DNA from: Heyndrickxia acidiproducens DSM 23148
Lineage (GTDB): Bacteria; Bacillota; Bacilli; Bacillales; Bacillaceae_C
Assembly (NCBI RefSeq): GCF_000374345.1
Contig: NZ_KB893976.1
Location: forward strand, 1-64,000
DNA: 64,000 bases
Reading direction: 5' to 3'
A model generated the notes under the pieces. It worked only from the letters and a program-made list of their open reading frames with translations, was not told the DNA's origin and searched no databases. Position numbers and translations under genes: made by a program. Shown here piece after piece: positions 8,098 to 17,501 of the stretch; position 1 is the first letter of the stretch, and every line of letters begins with the position of its first letter.

Positions 8098-9072
8098 TCA
8101 GACGTGCTGGCTTGCGGTGTGATCCGGTGTGGCATTTTCAGCCTTTTTATCTTTCATCCGGCTGTAAATATTTGCAAGTAAGGAACCGGACAAATTATGC
8201 CAAACACTGAAAATGGCACTCGGGACGGCAGCAAGCGGAGAGAAGTGGGCTGTTGCGAGCGCTACACCAAGACCAGAATTTTGCATCCCGACCTCCATCG
8301 ATACTGCTTTTTGTTTGGCGAGATCCATACCGCACAAGCGGGCGAAGAAAAAGCCGATCACAAAGCCGAGCAAGTTATGCAAAATGACAACGGCAAAGAC
8401 CAATAAAGCAGTTTGCGCAATTTTTTCAGCGCTTCCGGAAACTACGGCGGAAACAATCAGCACGATGGCGACAACCGATACGAGCGGCATCGCCTTTGCG
8501 CCGGCCCGCGCTTGTCTGGCAAAGAATTTTTTCACGATAAAACCAAGCGCCAATGGGACAATGATAACCTGAACAATAGAAAGGAATAAAGACAGTACAC
8601 TAACATGGACCCATTCGCTGGCAAATAAAAGGATTAACAGCGGTGTAACAAGCGGCGCGAGAAGTGTGGAGACCGAAGCAATCGCAACGGCAAGCGCGAC
8701 ATTTCCACGTGCCAGAAAGACCATCACATTCGAAGCTGTTCCGCTCGGGCAGCACCCTACTAAAATAACGCCGACCGCGATATCTTTTGGTAAATGAAGG
8801 CCGAAAGCGAGTGAAAAAGCGATGAGCGGCATGATGATAAAGTGGCCGATGACCCCGAGTGCCACTTCTTTCGGCCTTCTGAAAACCTCTTTAAAATCGG
8901 ATAGTTCCAAAGTCAGCCCCATTCCAAACATAACAATTCCCAATAAAGGAACAATATAATCGCCCAGCCATACAAAGTGCTGTGGCAATAGATAAGCGAT
9001 AGCCGCAAAAAGCAGCACCCACAAGGTGAATGTTTTTCCGGCAAATGTGCTGACTTTCTCAATGACTCCCAT
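8098..9072 (-). CDS. Bile acid:sodium symporter (BASS) family transporter, YocS-like
   Basis: Membrane protein of 324 residues of the SBF/BASS family, about nine to ten helices. Family marks are GMGLTLELSDF, the discontinuous helix CCPSGTASNVMVFLARGN, which forms the Na+ site, and EVGMQNSGLGVALATAHF near the second crossover helix. Bacterial members transport organic anions such as pantoate or ketopantoate; the substrate here is unknown. The ATG follows GGAGG. A matching promoter lies at 9107-9135. It is monocistronic. Confidence 0.88.
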   Translation of the reverse strand: MGVIEKVSTFAGKTFTLWVLLFAAIAYLLPQHFVWLGDYIVPLLGIVMFGMGLTLELSDFKEVFRRPKEVALGVIGHFIIMPLIAFSLAFGLHLPKDIAVGVILVGCCPSGTASNVMVFLARGNVALAVAIASVSTLLAPLVTPLLILLFASEWVHVSVLSLFLSIVQVIIVPLALGFIVKKFFARQARAGAKAMPLVSVVAIVLIVSAVVSGSAEKIAQTALLVFAVVILHNLLGFVIGFFFARLCGMDLAKQKAVSMEVGMQNSGLGVALATAHFSPLAAVPSAIFSVWHNLSGSLLANIYSRMKDKKAENATPDHTASQHV

Positions 9073-9106
9073 ATGAAAACCTCCAAAATATAAACTGTTT
9101 TATAAA

Positions 9107-9135
9107 ATGATAGAATATCTGACAAAATAAATCAA
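9107..9135 (-). promoter_or_regulatory. Promoter of the SBF transporter
   Basis: On the minus strand TTGATT (9130-9135) and TATCAT (9107-9112) are separated by 17 bases in a very A+T-rich leader, about 35 bases before the start codon. Confidence 0.5.
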
Positions 9136-9283
9136 TATAAATTATTTGATATTTTTAAATATTTGTTATGGAATCTGGTTTTTTCGCCACTTACTGCCTG
9201 TGAGTCCGGCCGAATGTCTAGTAGGAACCCCTAAATAGACAAAAGCAGCCTGTGAAACCTGCCGTCTGGTTGAAAAGATCAAA

Positions 9284-9316
9284 AAACAGCGCAATGCCGT
9301 TTGCATTACGCTGTTT
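9284..9316 (-). terminator. Terminator of rqcH
   Basis: AAACAGCGCAATGC (9284-9297) pairs with GCATTACGCTGTTT (9303-9316) with one mismatch. On the minus strand it is followed by a T run just after the rqcH stop. Confidence 0.85.
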
Positions 9317-9324
9317 CACCTTTT

Positions 9325-11034
9325 TTATTCTTTTTTCATTGCCAATACTTTTTCCACATCCGGTGTTATATAGACCGTCTGCTGGTTTTCATAAATCACA
9401 AATCCGGGTTTGGCGCCTGTTGGTTTCTTGACATAGCGCACTTTTGTATAGTCAACCGGTACGGAACCGGAATGGCGTGCTTTGCTGAAGTAAGCGGCAA
9501 GATTCGCGGCTTCCAAAATGGTTTCGTCTGCCGGGGTCTTGCTGCGGATCACCACATGTGAGCCCGGAATGTCCTTCGTATGAAGCCAGGTATCATCCCT
9601 GGCCGCAACCTTATTTGTTAAATAGTCGTTTTGCTTATTGTTTTTCCCGACTAGAATCGCGGTGCCGTCTGAAGCCACGTATTTTTCCAGCGCAATTTTC
9701 GCTGCTTTCCGGCGTGTGTTCCTGCGGTGCCGGCTTTTCAAATAGCCTTCTTCCTCCAGTTCTTCACGGATTTCCCCGATATCTTTAGGGGAAGCTGTCT
9801 CCAGCTGCTGAAGCAGGTTATCAAAATAGCGCACTTCATTTTTGGCATGTTCGATTTGTTCCTGTACGACTGTTTGGGCATGCTTTGCTTTCTGGTAACG
9901 TGAAAAATAATGTTGTGCGTTCTCAGCCGGACTTTTCCGCGGGTCAAGTTCAATTTCCACCGTTGCGCCGTTTTCATCATAATAATTTTGGACTTCGATT
10001 TTTTCCATGCCTTTTGAAACGGCATAAAGATTGGCAGTCAGCAGCTCACCAAATAATTGGAATTGCTCGGCGTTTTGCGCATCATCAAGAGTGGCTTTGA
10101 GCTTTTTGATTTTTGTTTCATTTTTCTCAAGCTCATTTTTAATAAAGCGTTCAAGATCATGGCTTTTCTGTTTGACGCGGTCGCGCTCGGCTTTGCCGAT
10201 ATAGAAGCGGTCGAGCAGTTCGCTCAATGTGGCAAACGATTTGACTTCGCCTTCAAGATGTTTGAGCGGCATAAAATAAAAATATTCTTTTTGCGCACCG
10301 GATATCATCACCGGCTTGATGTCGTGCGCTTTTATTTGTGCCATAACTTCCAAAAAAGCATCCGAAACAGCATCGGGGTTGGAATATTTTGCGCGGTACA
10401 TGATTTCTTTTGCCAAAAGCGGGGAGACGCCGGCAAATTGCGCGACGATCTGTTTATCCATTTTCCCGCTGTTCCAGTCCAGTGCCGCGATAATATCTTC
10501 CCATGTTGCTTCGAGCGGATTCCGTTTATGCTGTTCCGGCGGAAAAACATATTCCTGCCCCGGCAGAATCGTCCGGTATGTGTTGACGGCAGGCGGCACA
10601 TGTTTAATACTGTCGAGAATCAGATTGCGATCTTTTTCTACTAAAATAATATTACTGTGGCGGCCCATAATTTCCACATACAGCTGCTTATATGAAACGT
10701 CACCGATCTCATTTCGGCCTTTGATTTCGAATACGACGACGCGGTCAAGGCCGGTCTGGTAAATCTCTTCAATAACCGAGCCTTCGAGATGCTTGCGCAG
10801 CAGCATACAGAACATCGGCGGATCCTGCGGGTTGTCATAAGGCTCGTTTGTCAGCTGGATTCTTGCATAGCTTGGATGCGCCGACAAGAGGAGCCGGCGG
10901 TTTTTGCCGTTTGCCCGCACAATAAAAATTAATTCATTTTGATATGGCTGGTGGATTTTACTAATCCGCCCGCCCTTTATGGTGTCCACAAGTTCCGTTG
11001 TCATGGCGCTTGTAAATAATCCGTCAAAAGACAT
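9325..11034 (-). CDS. rqcH: Rqc2-homologue ribosome quality control protein (NFACT family)
   Basis: NFACT protein of 569 residues (B. subtilis YloA, once called fibronectin-binding protein). It binds stalled 50S-peptidyl-tRNA complexes and adds C-terminal alanine tails. The NFACT-N domain includes the conserved Asp-Arg pair in GLDRVVVFE that the alanine-tailing activity needs. A central coiled coil (about 280-420) follows, then the NFACT-R domain with VGKNNKQNDYL and WLHTKDIPGSHVVI. The start follows TTGAGGAATG. It diverges from the Ca2+ ATPase gene, as yloA does from yloB in B. subtilis. Confidence 0.93.
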   Translation of the reverse strand: MSFDGLFTSAMTTELVDTIKGGRISKIHQPYQNELIFIVRANGKNRRLLLSAHPSYARIQLTNEPYDNPQDPPMFCMLLRKHLEGSVIEEIYQTGLDRVVVFEIKGRNEIGDVSYKQLYVEIMGRHSNIILVEKDRNLILDSIKHVPPAVNTYRTILPGQEYVFPPEQHKRNPLEATWEDIIAALDWNSGKMDKQIVAQFAGVSPLLAKEIMYRAKYSNPDAVSDAFLEVMAQIKAHDIKPVMISGAQKEYFYFMPLKHLEGEVKSFATLSELLDRFYIGKAERDRVKQKSHDLERFIKNELEKNETKIKKLKATLDDAQNAEQFQLFGELLTANLYAVSKGMEKIEVQNYYDENGATVEIELDPRKSPAENAQHYFSRYQKAKHAQTVVQEQIEHAKNEVRYFDNLLQQLETASPKDIGEIREELEEEGYLKSRHRRNTRRKAAKIALEKYVASDGTAILVGKNNKQNDYLTNKVAARDDTWLHTKDIPGSHVVIRSKTPADETILEAANLAAYFSKARHSGSVPVDYTKVRYVKKPTGAKPGFVIYENQQTVYITPDVEKVLAMKKE

Positions 11035-11122
11035 ATGGCATTCCTCAATTCTTTATTTTTCACGGCAATGTCTGATTGCCGAAACGTTTCTCTTTGCCCG
11101 CAAGATAAATTATATCATTTTT

Positions 11123-11151
11123 TTGGACAGGGCTGAATATGTTGCTAGTAA
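11123..11151 (+). promoter_or_regulatory. Possible promoter of the Ca2+ ATPase gene
   Basis: TTGGAC (11123-11128), a 17-base spacer and TAGTAA (11146-11151) lie 40 bases before the start codon. The -10 is weak. Confidence 0.35.
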
Positions 11152-11190
11152 GACGATATTGGGCAGAAGCAAGGGGAGAGTGTATTGTAA

Positions 11191-13869
11191 ATGATGTTTC
11201 ATGAAATGAGTGAAAAAGACGTCGAACAGGCATTAAGCACCAATCTTGAAAAAGGGCTCACGGAAAAAGAAGCAGAAAAAAGGAGAAGACAGTACGGGTA
11301 TAATGAGCTGGCGGAAGGGGAAAAGGAATCTGCCCTCATTCTCTTTTTAAGCCAGTTTAAAGATTTTATGACGCTCGTCCTGCTTGCTGCGACGGTCATT
11401 TCCGGGTTTTTGGGCGAGTATGTCGACGCGGTTGCCATCGTCGCGATTGTTCTGATTAACGGGTTTCTCGGCTTTTTCCAGGAACGCCGGGCCGAAAAAT
11501 CTTTGGCGGCGCTGAAAGAACTCTCAGCCCCGCAGGTTTATGTACAGCGCGGGGGGCAGTGGCTGAAAATCCCGTCAAAGGAAGTGGTGGCCGGGGATAT
11601 TGTAAAATTTGAAAGCGGCGACCGTATTGGGGCCGATATCCGCATCATAAAAGCCAATAATTTAGAAATTGAAGAGTCGGCGCTGACCGGAGAATCGATT
11701 CCGTCTCCTAAAACAAGCGCCGCCCTCTCCGGGGAGAATGCCAGTTTAGGAGACCTGCGCAATATGGCATTTATGGGCACGATGGTCACAAGGGGGAACG
11801 GTATCGGGATTGTCACCGGGACCGGGATGAAAACAGCAATGGGCGAAATTGCCGATATGATTCAGAATGCCGATGCCCTGACAACCCCTTTGCAAAGAAG
11901 GCTGGAGCAGCTCGGGAAAATTTTAATTGTCGTTGCGCTCTTGCTGACATTGCTTGTCGTGCTCGTCGGTGTCTGGCGCGGACATGATTTATATTCAATG
12001 TTTTTAGCAGGTGTATCGCTTGCGGTAGCGGCGATTCCGGAGGGGCTGCCGGCCATCGTTACCATTGCCCTCTCGCTCGGCGTTCAGCGCATGATCCGCA
12101 AAAACGCGATTGTCCGCAAATTGCCGGCTGTTGAAACGCTCGGCTGCGCATCTGTGATCTGCTCCGATAAAACCGGAACCATGACGCAAAACAAAATGAC
12201 GGTGACCCATCTGTGGAGCGGCGGGCAAACTTGGCAGGTTTCGGGAACCGGTTATACACCGAACGGTACATTTACGCAAGGGGAGACGGAAATCCACCCG
12301 CTGAAAGAAAAAAGCGTATACCAGTTGCTGACATTCGGGCTTTTATGCAACCATGCCGAACTGAAGGTAAAGGGTGAGGAATATATTGTGGACGGCGACC
12401 CGACGGAGGGCGCTCTCCTGGTATCCGCCTTAAAAGCCGGGCTGACAAGGGACCTGTTGTTAAAAGAGTTTACGATTGAACAGGAATTCCCGTTTGATTC
12501 AACGCGGAAAATGATGAGCATGGTGATCCGTGATAAACATGGCAAACTGTTTGTGATCACAAAAGGCGCGCCGGATGTGCTGCTGAATTTAAGCCGTTCG
12601 GTGCTGTGGGACCACCGTGAACAACCGTTGTCGGGTGAGTACCACAAACAGGTCCGGGATGCCGTTGACGGCTTGGCCTCACAGGCGCTCAGAACGATTG
12701 CGATTGCGTTCAAGCCGCTTTCCGGCGGGCAAAAAGTGGCCCATGAACAGGATGCTGAAAAAGACTTGATTTTCCTCGGTGTACAGGGAATGATTGATCC
12801 GCCGCGTCCGGAAGTCAGACAAGCCATTAAAGAATGCAAAGAGGCCGGAATCCGGACGGTGATGATCACAGGCGACCATGCAGTAACGGCGAAAGCAATC
12901 GCCAGGCAGCTTGGCATTTTGCAAAGGAATCACAAGGTCATGGACGGCGGCATGTTAAACCAAATGACGGTCGATGAACTGGAAGAGGTGATTGATGAGG
13001 TTTCTGTATTTGCACGCGTGTCTCCGGACCACAAATTGAAAATTGTCAAGGCATTCCAGAACCGCGGCCATATTGTGGCGATGACAGGGGACGGCATCAA
13101 TGACGCGCCGGCAATTAAACATGCGGACATCGGCATTTCCATGGGGATTACGGGCACGGATGTGGCAAAGGAAGCTTCCTCTCTGATCTTGTTGGATGAC
13201 AATTTTGCCACGATCAAATCCGCTATTCAGGAAGGCCGGAATATATATGAAAACATCAGGAAATTTATTCGTTACCTGCTTGCTTCAAACGTCGGTGAAA
13301 TTCTGGTCATGCTGTTTGCAATGCTTTTGTCGCTGCCGCTGCCGGTTGTGCCGATCCAGATTCTCTGGGTCAATCTTGTTACAGACGGGCTGCCGGCGAT
13401 GGCACTCGGGCTTGACCAGCCGGAAGAAGACGTCATGCAGCGCAAGCCCCGTCATCCGCGTGAGGGCGTGTTTGCAAGAGGGCTCGGCTGGAAAGTGGTG
13501 TCGCGCGGCTTTTTAATCGGGCTTGTCACATTAATTGCGTTTATGACGGTTTACTATCAAAACACCGATAATCTGGCGTATGCCCAGACCGTAGCCTTTG
13601 CGACCCTTGTTTTGGCACAGCTGATCCATGTGTTTGACTGCCGCAGCGAGCGCTCAATCCTGGCGCGAAACCCGTTTGGCAACCTTTATCTTGTGCTGGC
13701 GGTGCTATCATCTGTGCTGCTCATGCTGGTTGTCATTTATTTGCCGGCGCTGCAGCCAATTTTCCATACGCTTCCAATTCTGCCGAAAGACTGGCTGCTG
13801 ATTATATGCCTGAGTGCGGTTCCGACATTTCTGCTGGCCGGTTCCTATTATATAAGAAAAAAGAATTGA
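11191..13869 (+). CDS. Calcium-translocating P-type ATPase (SERCA-like, YloB)
   Basis: Type IIA P-type ATPase of 892 residues that pumps Ca2+ across the cytoplasmic membrane. Domains in order are a cation ATPase N-terminal region, TM1-2, the actuator domain with LTGESIP (about 168), TM3-4 with IPEGLPAI carrying the ion ligands, the phosphorylation motif CSDKTGTMT with Asp326, the nucleotide-binding domain, the hinge TGDGINDAPA and six C-terminal helices with LWVNLVTDGLPA. Length and motifs are intact. The ATG at 11191 (a second one is at 11194) follows AAGGGGAG. The position next to rqcH equals yloB of B. subtilis, which functions in spores and Ca2+ efflux. Confidence 0.93.
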   Translation: MMFHEMSEKDVEQALSTNLEKGLTEKEAEKRRRQYGYNELAEGEKESALILFLSQFKDFMTLVLLAATVISGFLGEYVDAVAIVAIVLINGFLGFFQERRAEKSLAALKELSAPQVYVQRGGQWLKIPSKEVVAGDIVKFESGDRIGADIRIIKANNLEIEESALTGESIPSPKTSAALSGENASLGDLRNMAFMGTMVTRGNGIGIVTGTGMKTAMGEIADMIQNADALTTPLQRRLEQLGKILIVVALLLTLLVVLVGVWRGHDLYSMFLAGVSLAVAAIPEGLPAIVTIALSLGVQRMIRKNAIVRKLPAVETLGCASVICSDKTGTMTQNKMTVTHLWSGGQTWQVSGTGYTPNGTFTQGETEIHPLKEKSVYQLLTFGLLCNHAELKVKGEEYIVDGDPTEGALLVSALKAGLTRDLLLKEFTIEQEFPFDSTRKMMSMVIRDKHGKLFVITKGAPDVLLNLSRSVLWDHREQPLSGEYHKQVRDAVDGLASQALRTIAIAFKPLSGGQKVAHEQDAEKDLIFLGVQGMIDPPRPEVRQAIKECKEAGIRTVMITGDHAVTAKAIARQLGILQRNHKVMDGGMLNQMTVDELEEVIDEVSVFARVSPDHKLKIVKAFQNRGHIVAMTGDGINDAPAIKHADIGISMGITGTDVAKEASSLILLDDNFATIKSAIQEGRNIYENIRKFIRYLLASNVGEILVMLFAMLLSLPLPVVPIQILWVNLVTDGLPAMALGLDQPEEDVMQRKPRHPREGVFARGLGWKVVSRGFLIGLVTLIAFMTVYYQNTDNLAYAQTVAFATLVLAQLIHVFDCRSERSILARNPFGNLYLVLAVLSSVLLMLVVIYLPALQPIFHTLPILPKDWLLIICLSAVPTFLLAGSYYIRKKN

Positions 13870-13886
13870 ATTATGGTATAATCTTT

Positions 13887-13921
13887 AAAGTAATAGGGAG
13901 AGACTCTATTACTTTTCTTTT
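13887..13921 (+). terminator. Terminator after the Ca2+ ATPase gene
   Basis: AAGTAATAG (13888-13896) pairs with CTATTACTT (13906-13914) and is followed by a T-rich run. Confidence 0.75.
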
Positions 13922-14082
13922 TGGAAGGAAAACTTCAGCCCGCTTTTTCAGATCATAACGGGCCGGCAGCACTTTACATTTTCCTTTTCTTATTGAAACC
14001 GGCGCGGTATAATCAACCATAATAGCATGTTGCCGGTTCAGAATTTCTTGCGGAAACAAACAAGAGGATTGGACGTGAGAAG

Positions 14083-14958
14083 ATGGTTTTAAGCATGACC
14101 GGCTACGGCAGAGGCCAAAAAGGGTCGAAACTGTTCAATGTGACCGTTGAAATCAAATCTGTCAACCATCGTTACTGCGAATTTCAAATGCGGATGCCAA
14201 AACAGCTGATAAAAATCGAAGACCAATTAAAGAAAACGATCGGCCGGTTTATCAAAAGAGGCCGTGTGGATGTATTTGTTACAGTTGCCGGAGAGGGGCT
14301 TGTCAGGCGGAAACTGCGTGTGGACTGGGAACTGCTTGATGAATACCACCAGTTTCTAAGCCGGCTCCAGCAAAAATACGGAATTCAATCAGGTTTTGGC
14401 ATTCGCGAGTTATTAAATCATGAAGATTTAGTTACAATAGAAGAAATAGAAGCGGAAAATGAAGAAGTCTCTGTGCTCGTCATGGATGCTTGCAGGGAGG
14501 CAGCCGGGCAATTAAGAAGCATGCGCGAAAAAGAAGGGAACGCACTGCAAAAAGACTTGGAACAGCTCCTTGGCTCGGTTTCACAGCATCTTACCGTCAT
14601 TAAAGCGCATGCTTCAACACTTGCAGATACATATCGCAATAAACTGCAAAAAAGGATGCAGGAACTGGTGAACGGGCAGATGGACGAAGCAAGAATTGCC
14701 CAGGAAGCGGCACTGTTTGCCGATAAATCCGATGTTCACGAAGAAATAACAAGACTTGAGAGCCACTTGCTTCAATTTGCGGAAACGCTCATGCTCGATG
14801 AACCGATCGGCAGGAAACTGGATTTCATGATTCAGGAGATGAACAGGGAAGTCAATACCATCGGTTCAAAAGCCAATGCTTCGCAAATCTCAACGGCTGT
14901 AGTTGAATTGAAAACAATCCTCGAAAAAATGCGCGAACAGGTACAAAACATAGAATAA
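14083..14958 (+). CDS. yicC: YicC/YloC family endoribonuclease
   Basis: YicC-family protein of 291 residues. It starts with the family signature MTGYGRG and KSVNHRYCEF, has long central helices and ends with the conserved LDFMIQEMNREVNTIGSKA and a Glu-rich segment. E. coli YicC is an endoribonuclease acting on small RNAs, and B. subtilis YloC is a homologue; the target here is unknown. It begins the yloC-remA-gmk-rpoZ cluster seen in other Bacillaceae. The ribosome binding site is weak (AGAGGATTGG upstream). Confidence 0.88.
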   Translation: MVLSMTGYGRGQKGSKLFNVTVEIKSVNHRYCEFQMRMPKQLIKIEDQLKKTIGRFIKRGRVDVFVTVAGEGLVRRKLRVDWELLDEYHQFLSRLQQKYGIQSGFGIRELLNHEDLVTIEEIEAENEEVSVLVMDACREAAGQLRSMREKEGNALQKDLEQLLGSVSQHLTVIKAHASTLADTYRNKLQKRMQELVNGQMDEARIAQEAALFADKSDVHEEITRLESHLLQFAETLMLDEPIGRKLDFMIQEMNREVNTIGSKANASQISTAVVELKTILEKMREQVQNIE

Positions 14959-15021
14959 CGGTTGGCTGCGGAAGAGGCTGTTTCGCAAAATACGTGCATG
15001 GCGAGTGGGGGGAGGATTCAT

Positions 15022-15898
<877 letters not shown>

Positions 15899-15900
15899 AT

Positions 15901-16107
15901 ATGCTGTATCCATCTATTGACGAATTACTTAAGATTATTGACTCAAAATATTCGCTGGTTACGATTGCTGCAAAACGGGCGCGTATATTGCAGGAAAATG
16001 GCAATGAAACTCTGGACCATTATGTATCAGATAAATATGTCGGAAAAGCGCTGGAAGAGATTTATGCCGGCACACTCCGCATCAAACAGGACGAACCGGC
16101 TTCCTGA
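15901..16107 (+). CDS. rpoZ: RNA polymerase omega subunit
   Basis: Omega subunit of 68 residues that helps assemble beta-prime into RNA polymerase. [28 protein letters not shown] matches the family core. The ATG follows TTGGAGG. It lies three bases after gmk. Confidence 0.95.
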   Translation: MLYPSIDELLKIIDSKYSLVTIAAKRARILQENGNETLDHYVSDKYVGKALEEIYAGTLRIKQDEPAS

Positions 16108-16292
16108 CAACGGGTTTTAAAGGCTGAAGCCTGCTCTTGCCCGGCTTTAAGCGGAGAAAATTAACATGATTATTGTCTGCACGGGGCTGGCCGGATAGGG
16201 CTCAGCTCTTTTTCTTATTTTTACTTTTTTGATAGAATGGGGATAAGCAATCCTTGCAGAAAAGCTTTGAAAAATCTTAGGGGGACTTATGG

Positions 16293-17501
16293 ATGCTTGG
16301 AAAAAAGATTTTATTATGTGTAACCGGCGGGATTGCCGTATACAAGGCAGCTGCTTTAACGAGCAAACTCGTGCAGGCGGGAGCGGAAGTAAAAGTCGCC
16401 ATGACAAAGTCCGCCTGTCAATTCGTTACGCCTTTAACCTTTCAAGCACTTTCGCGGAACGATGTCTATACCGATATATTTGAAGAAAAACAGCCGGATA
16501 AAATTGCCCATATCGACCTGGCAGATTGGGCGGATCTTGTTTTGGTCGCCCCCGCTACCGCCAACATGATCGGCAAAATGGCAAACGGGATTGCGGATGA
16601 TATGGTGACAACAACGATTCTGGCAACCACGGCGCCGGTGTGGGTGGCGCCGGCCATGAATGTCCATATGTATGATCATCCGGCTGTCCGGCGTAATATC
16701 GAAATATTGTACGAATATGGCTGCCGGTTTATTGAACCGGGAGAAGGGCATCTCGCATGCGGTTATGTCGGAAAAGGCAGATTGGAAGAACCGGAGAAAA
16801 TCACCGCGCTCATTGCGGATTATTTCGATTCGGGTACGAAGCCTTTAAGCGGAAAAACGGTGCTGGTGACAGCAGGGCCGACGATAGAAAAAATAGATCC
16901 GGTCCGTTATTTGACAAACCGTTCTTCCGGGAAAATGGGATTTGCAATTGCTGAAGAAGCCGCGAAAATGGGGGCACATGTCCTGCTCGTTACCAGCGTG
17001 GACCGTCTGCCGGCCCCGGCCGGTGTTGAAAGGCTGAAGGTGCAAAGTGCAGCGGATATGTATGAGACGGTGATGGGCCTTTATAAACAAGCCGATATTG
17101 TGATTAAAAGCGCTGCGGTTGCGGATTATGCACCTGTACATACGTCAGACCGGAAATTGAAAAAACAGCCGGGCCCGCTTGTTTTGGAACTGGCGCGGAC
17201 AAAAGATATCTTAAAAGAACTCGGTGAACAGCCGGACAAGCCGTATTTGGTAGGGTTCGCCGCCGAAACGGATCATCTTGAGCAATATGCCCTTGAAAAG
17301 TTAGAGAAAAAGCGTGCCGATATGATTGTCGCCAATAACGTCAGCCATGAAGGCGCGGGCTTTGCAGGTGACACCAATATTGTGACAATTTTTAAGCGGG
17401 ACGGTGCAAAGATCGAGCTGCCATTGCTTTCAAAGCATGAAACCGCACGAAGAATTTTGCAGGAAATTTGCACAACGCTGGAAATGGGCTGGGCGAAATG
17501 A
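16293..17501 (+). CDS. coaBC: Bifunctional phosphopantothenoylcysteine decarboxylase / phosphopantothenate-cysteine ligase
   Basis: Two steps of coenzyme A synthesis in one 402-residue protein. The N-terminal CoaC flavoprotein half (about 1-185) has VTGGIAVYKA, the active-site His region ADLVLVAPATANMIGKMANGIADD, PAMNVHMYDHPAV and the substrate Cys loop ACGYVGKGRL. The C-terminal CoaB half has TAGPTIEKIDPVRYLTNRSSGKMG, which binds CTP, and the KKRADMIVANNV lysine. The start follows TTAGGGGGA. Its stop overlaps the priA start in ATGA. Confidence 0.95.
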   Translation: MLGKKILLCVTGGIAVYKAAALTSKLVQAGAEVKVAMTKSACQFVTPLTFQALSRNDVYTDIFEEKQPDKIAHIDLADWADLVLVAPATANMIGKMANGIADDMVTTTILATTAPVWVAPAMNVHMYDHPAVRRNIEILYEYGCRFIEPGEGHLACGYVGKGRLEEPEKITALIADYFDSGTKPLSGKTVLVTAGPTIEKIDPVRYLTNRSSGKMGFAIAEEAAKMGAHVLLVTSVDRLPAPAGVERLKVQSAADMYETVMGLYKQADIVIKSAAVADYAPVHTSDRKLKKQPGPLVLELARTKDILKELGEQPDKPYLVGFAAETDHLEQYALEKLEKKRADMIVANNVSHEGAGFAGDTNIVTIFKRDGAKIELPLLSKHETARRILQEICTTLEMGWAK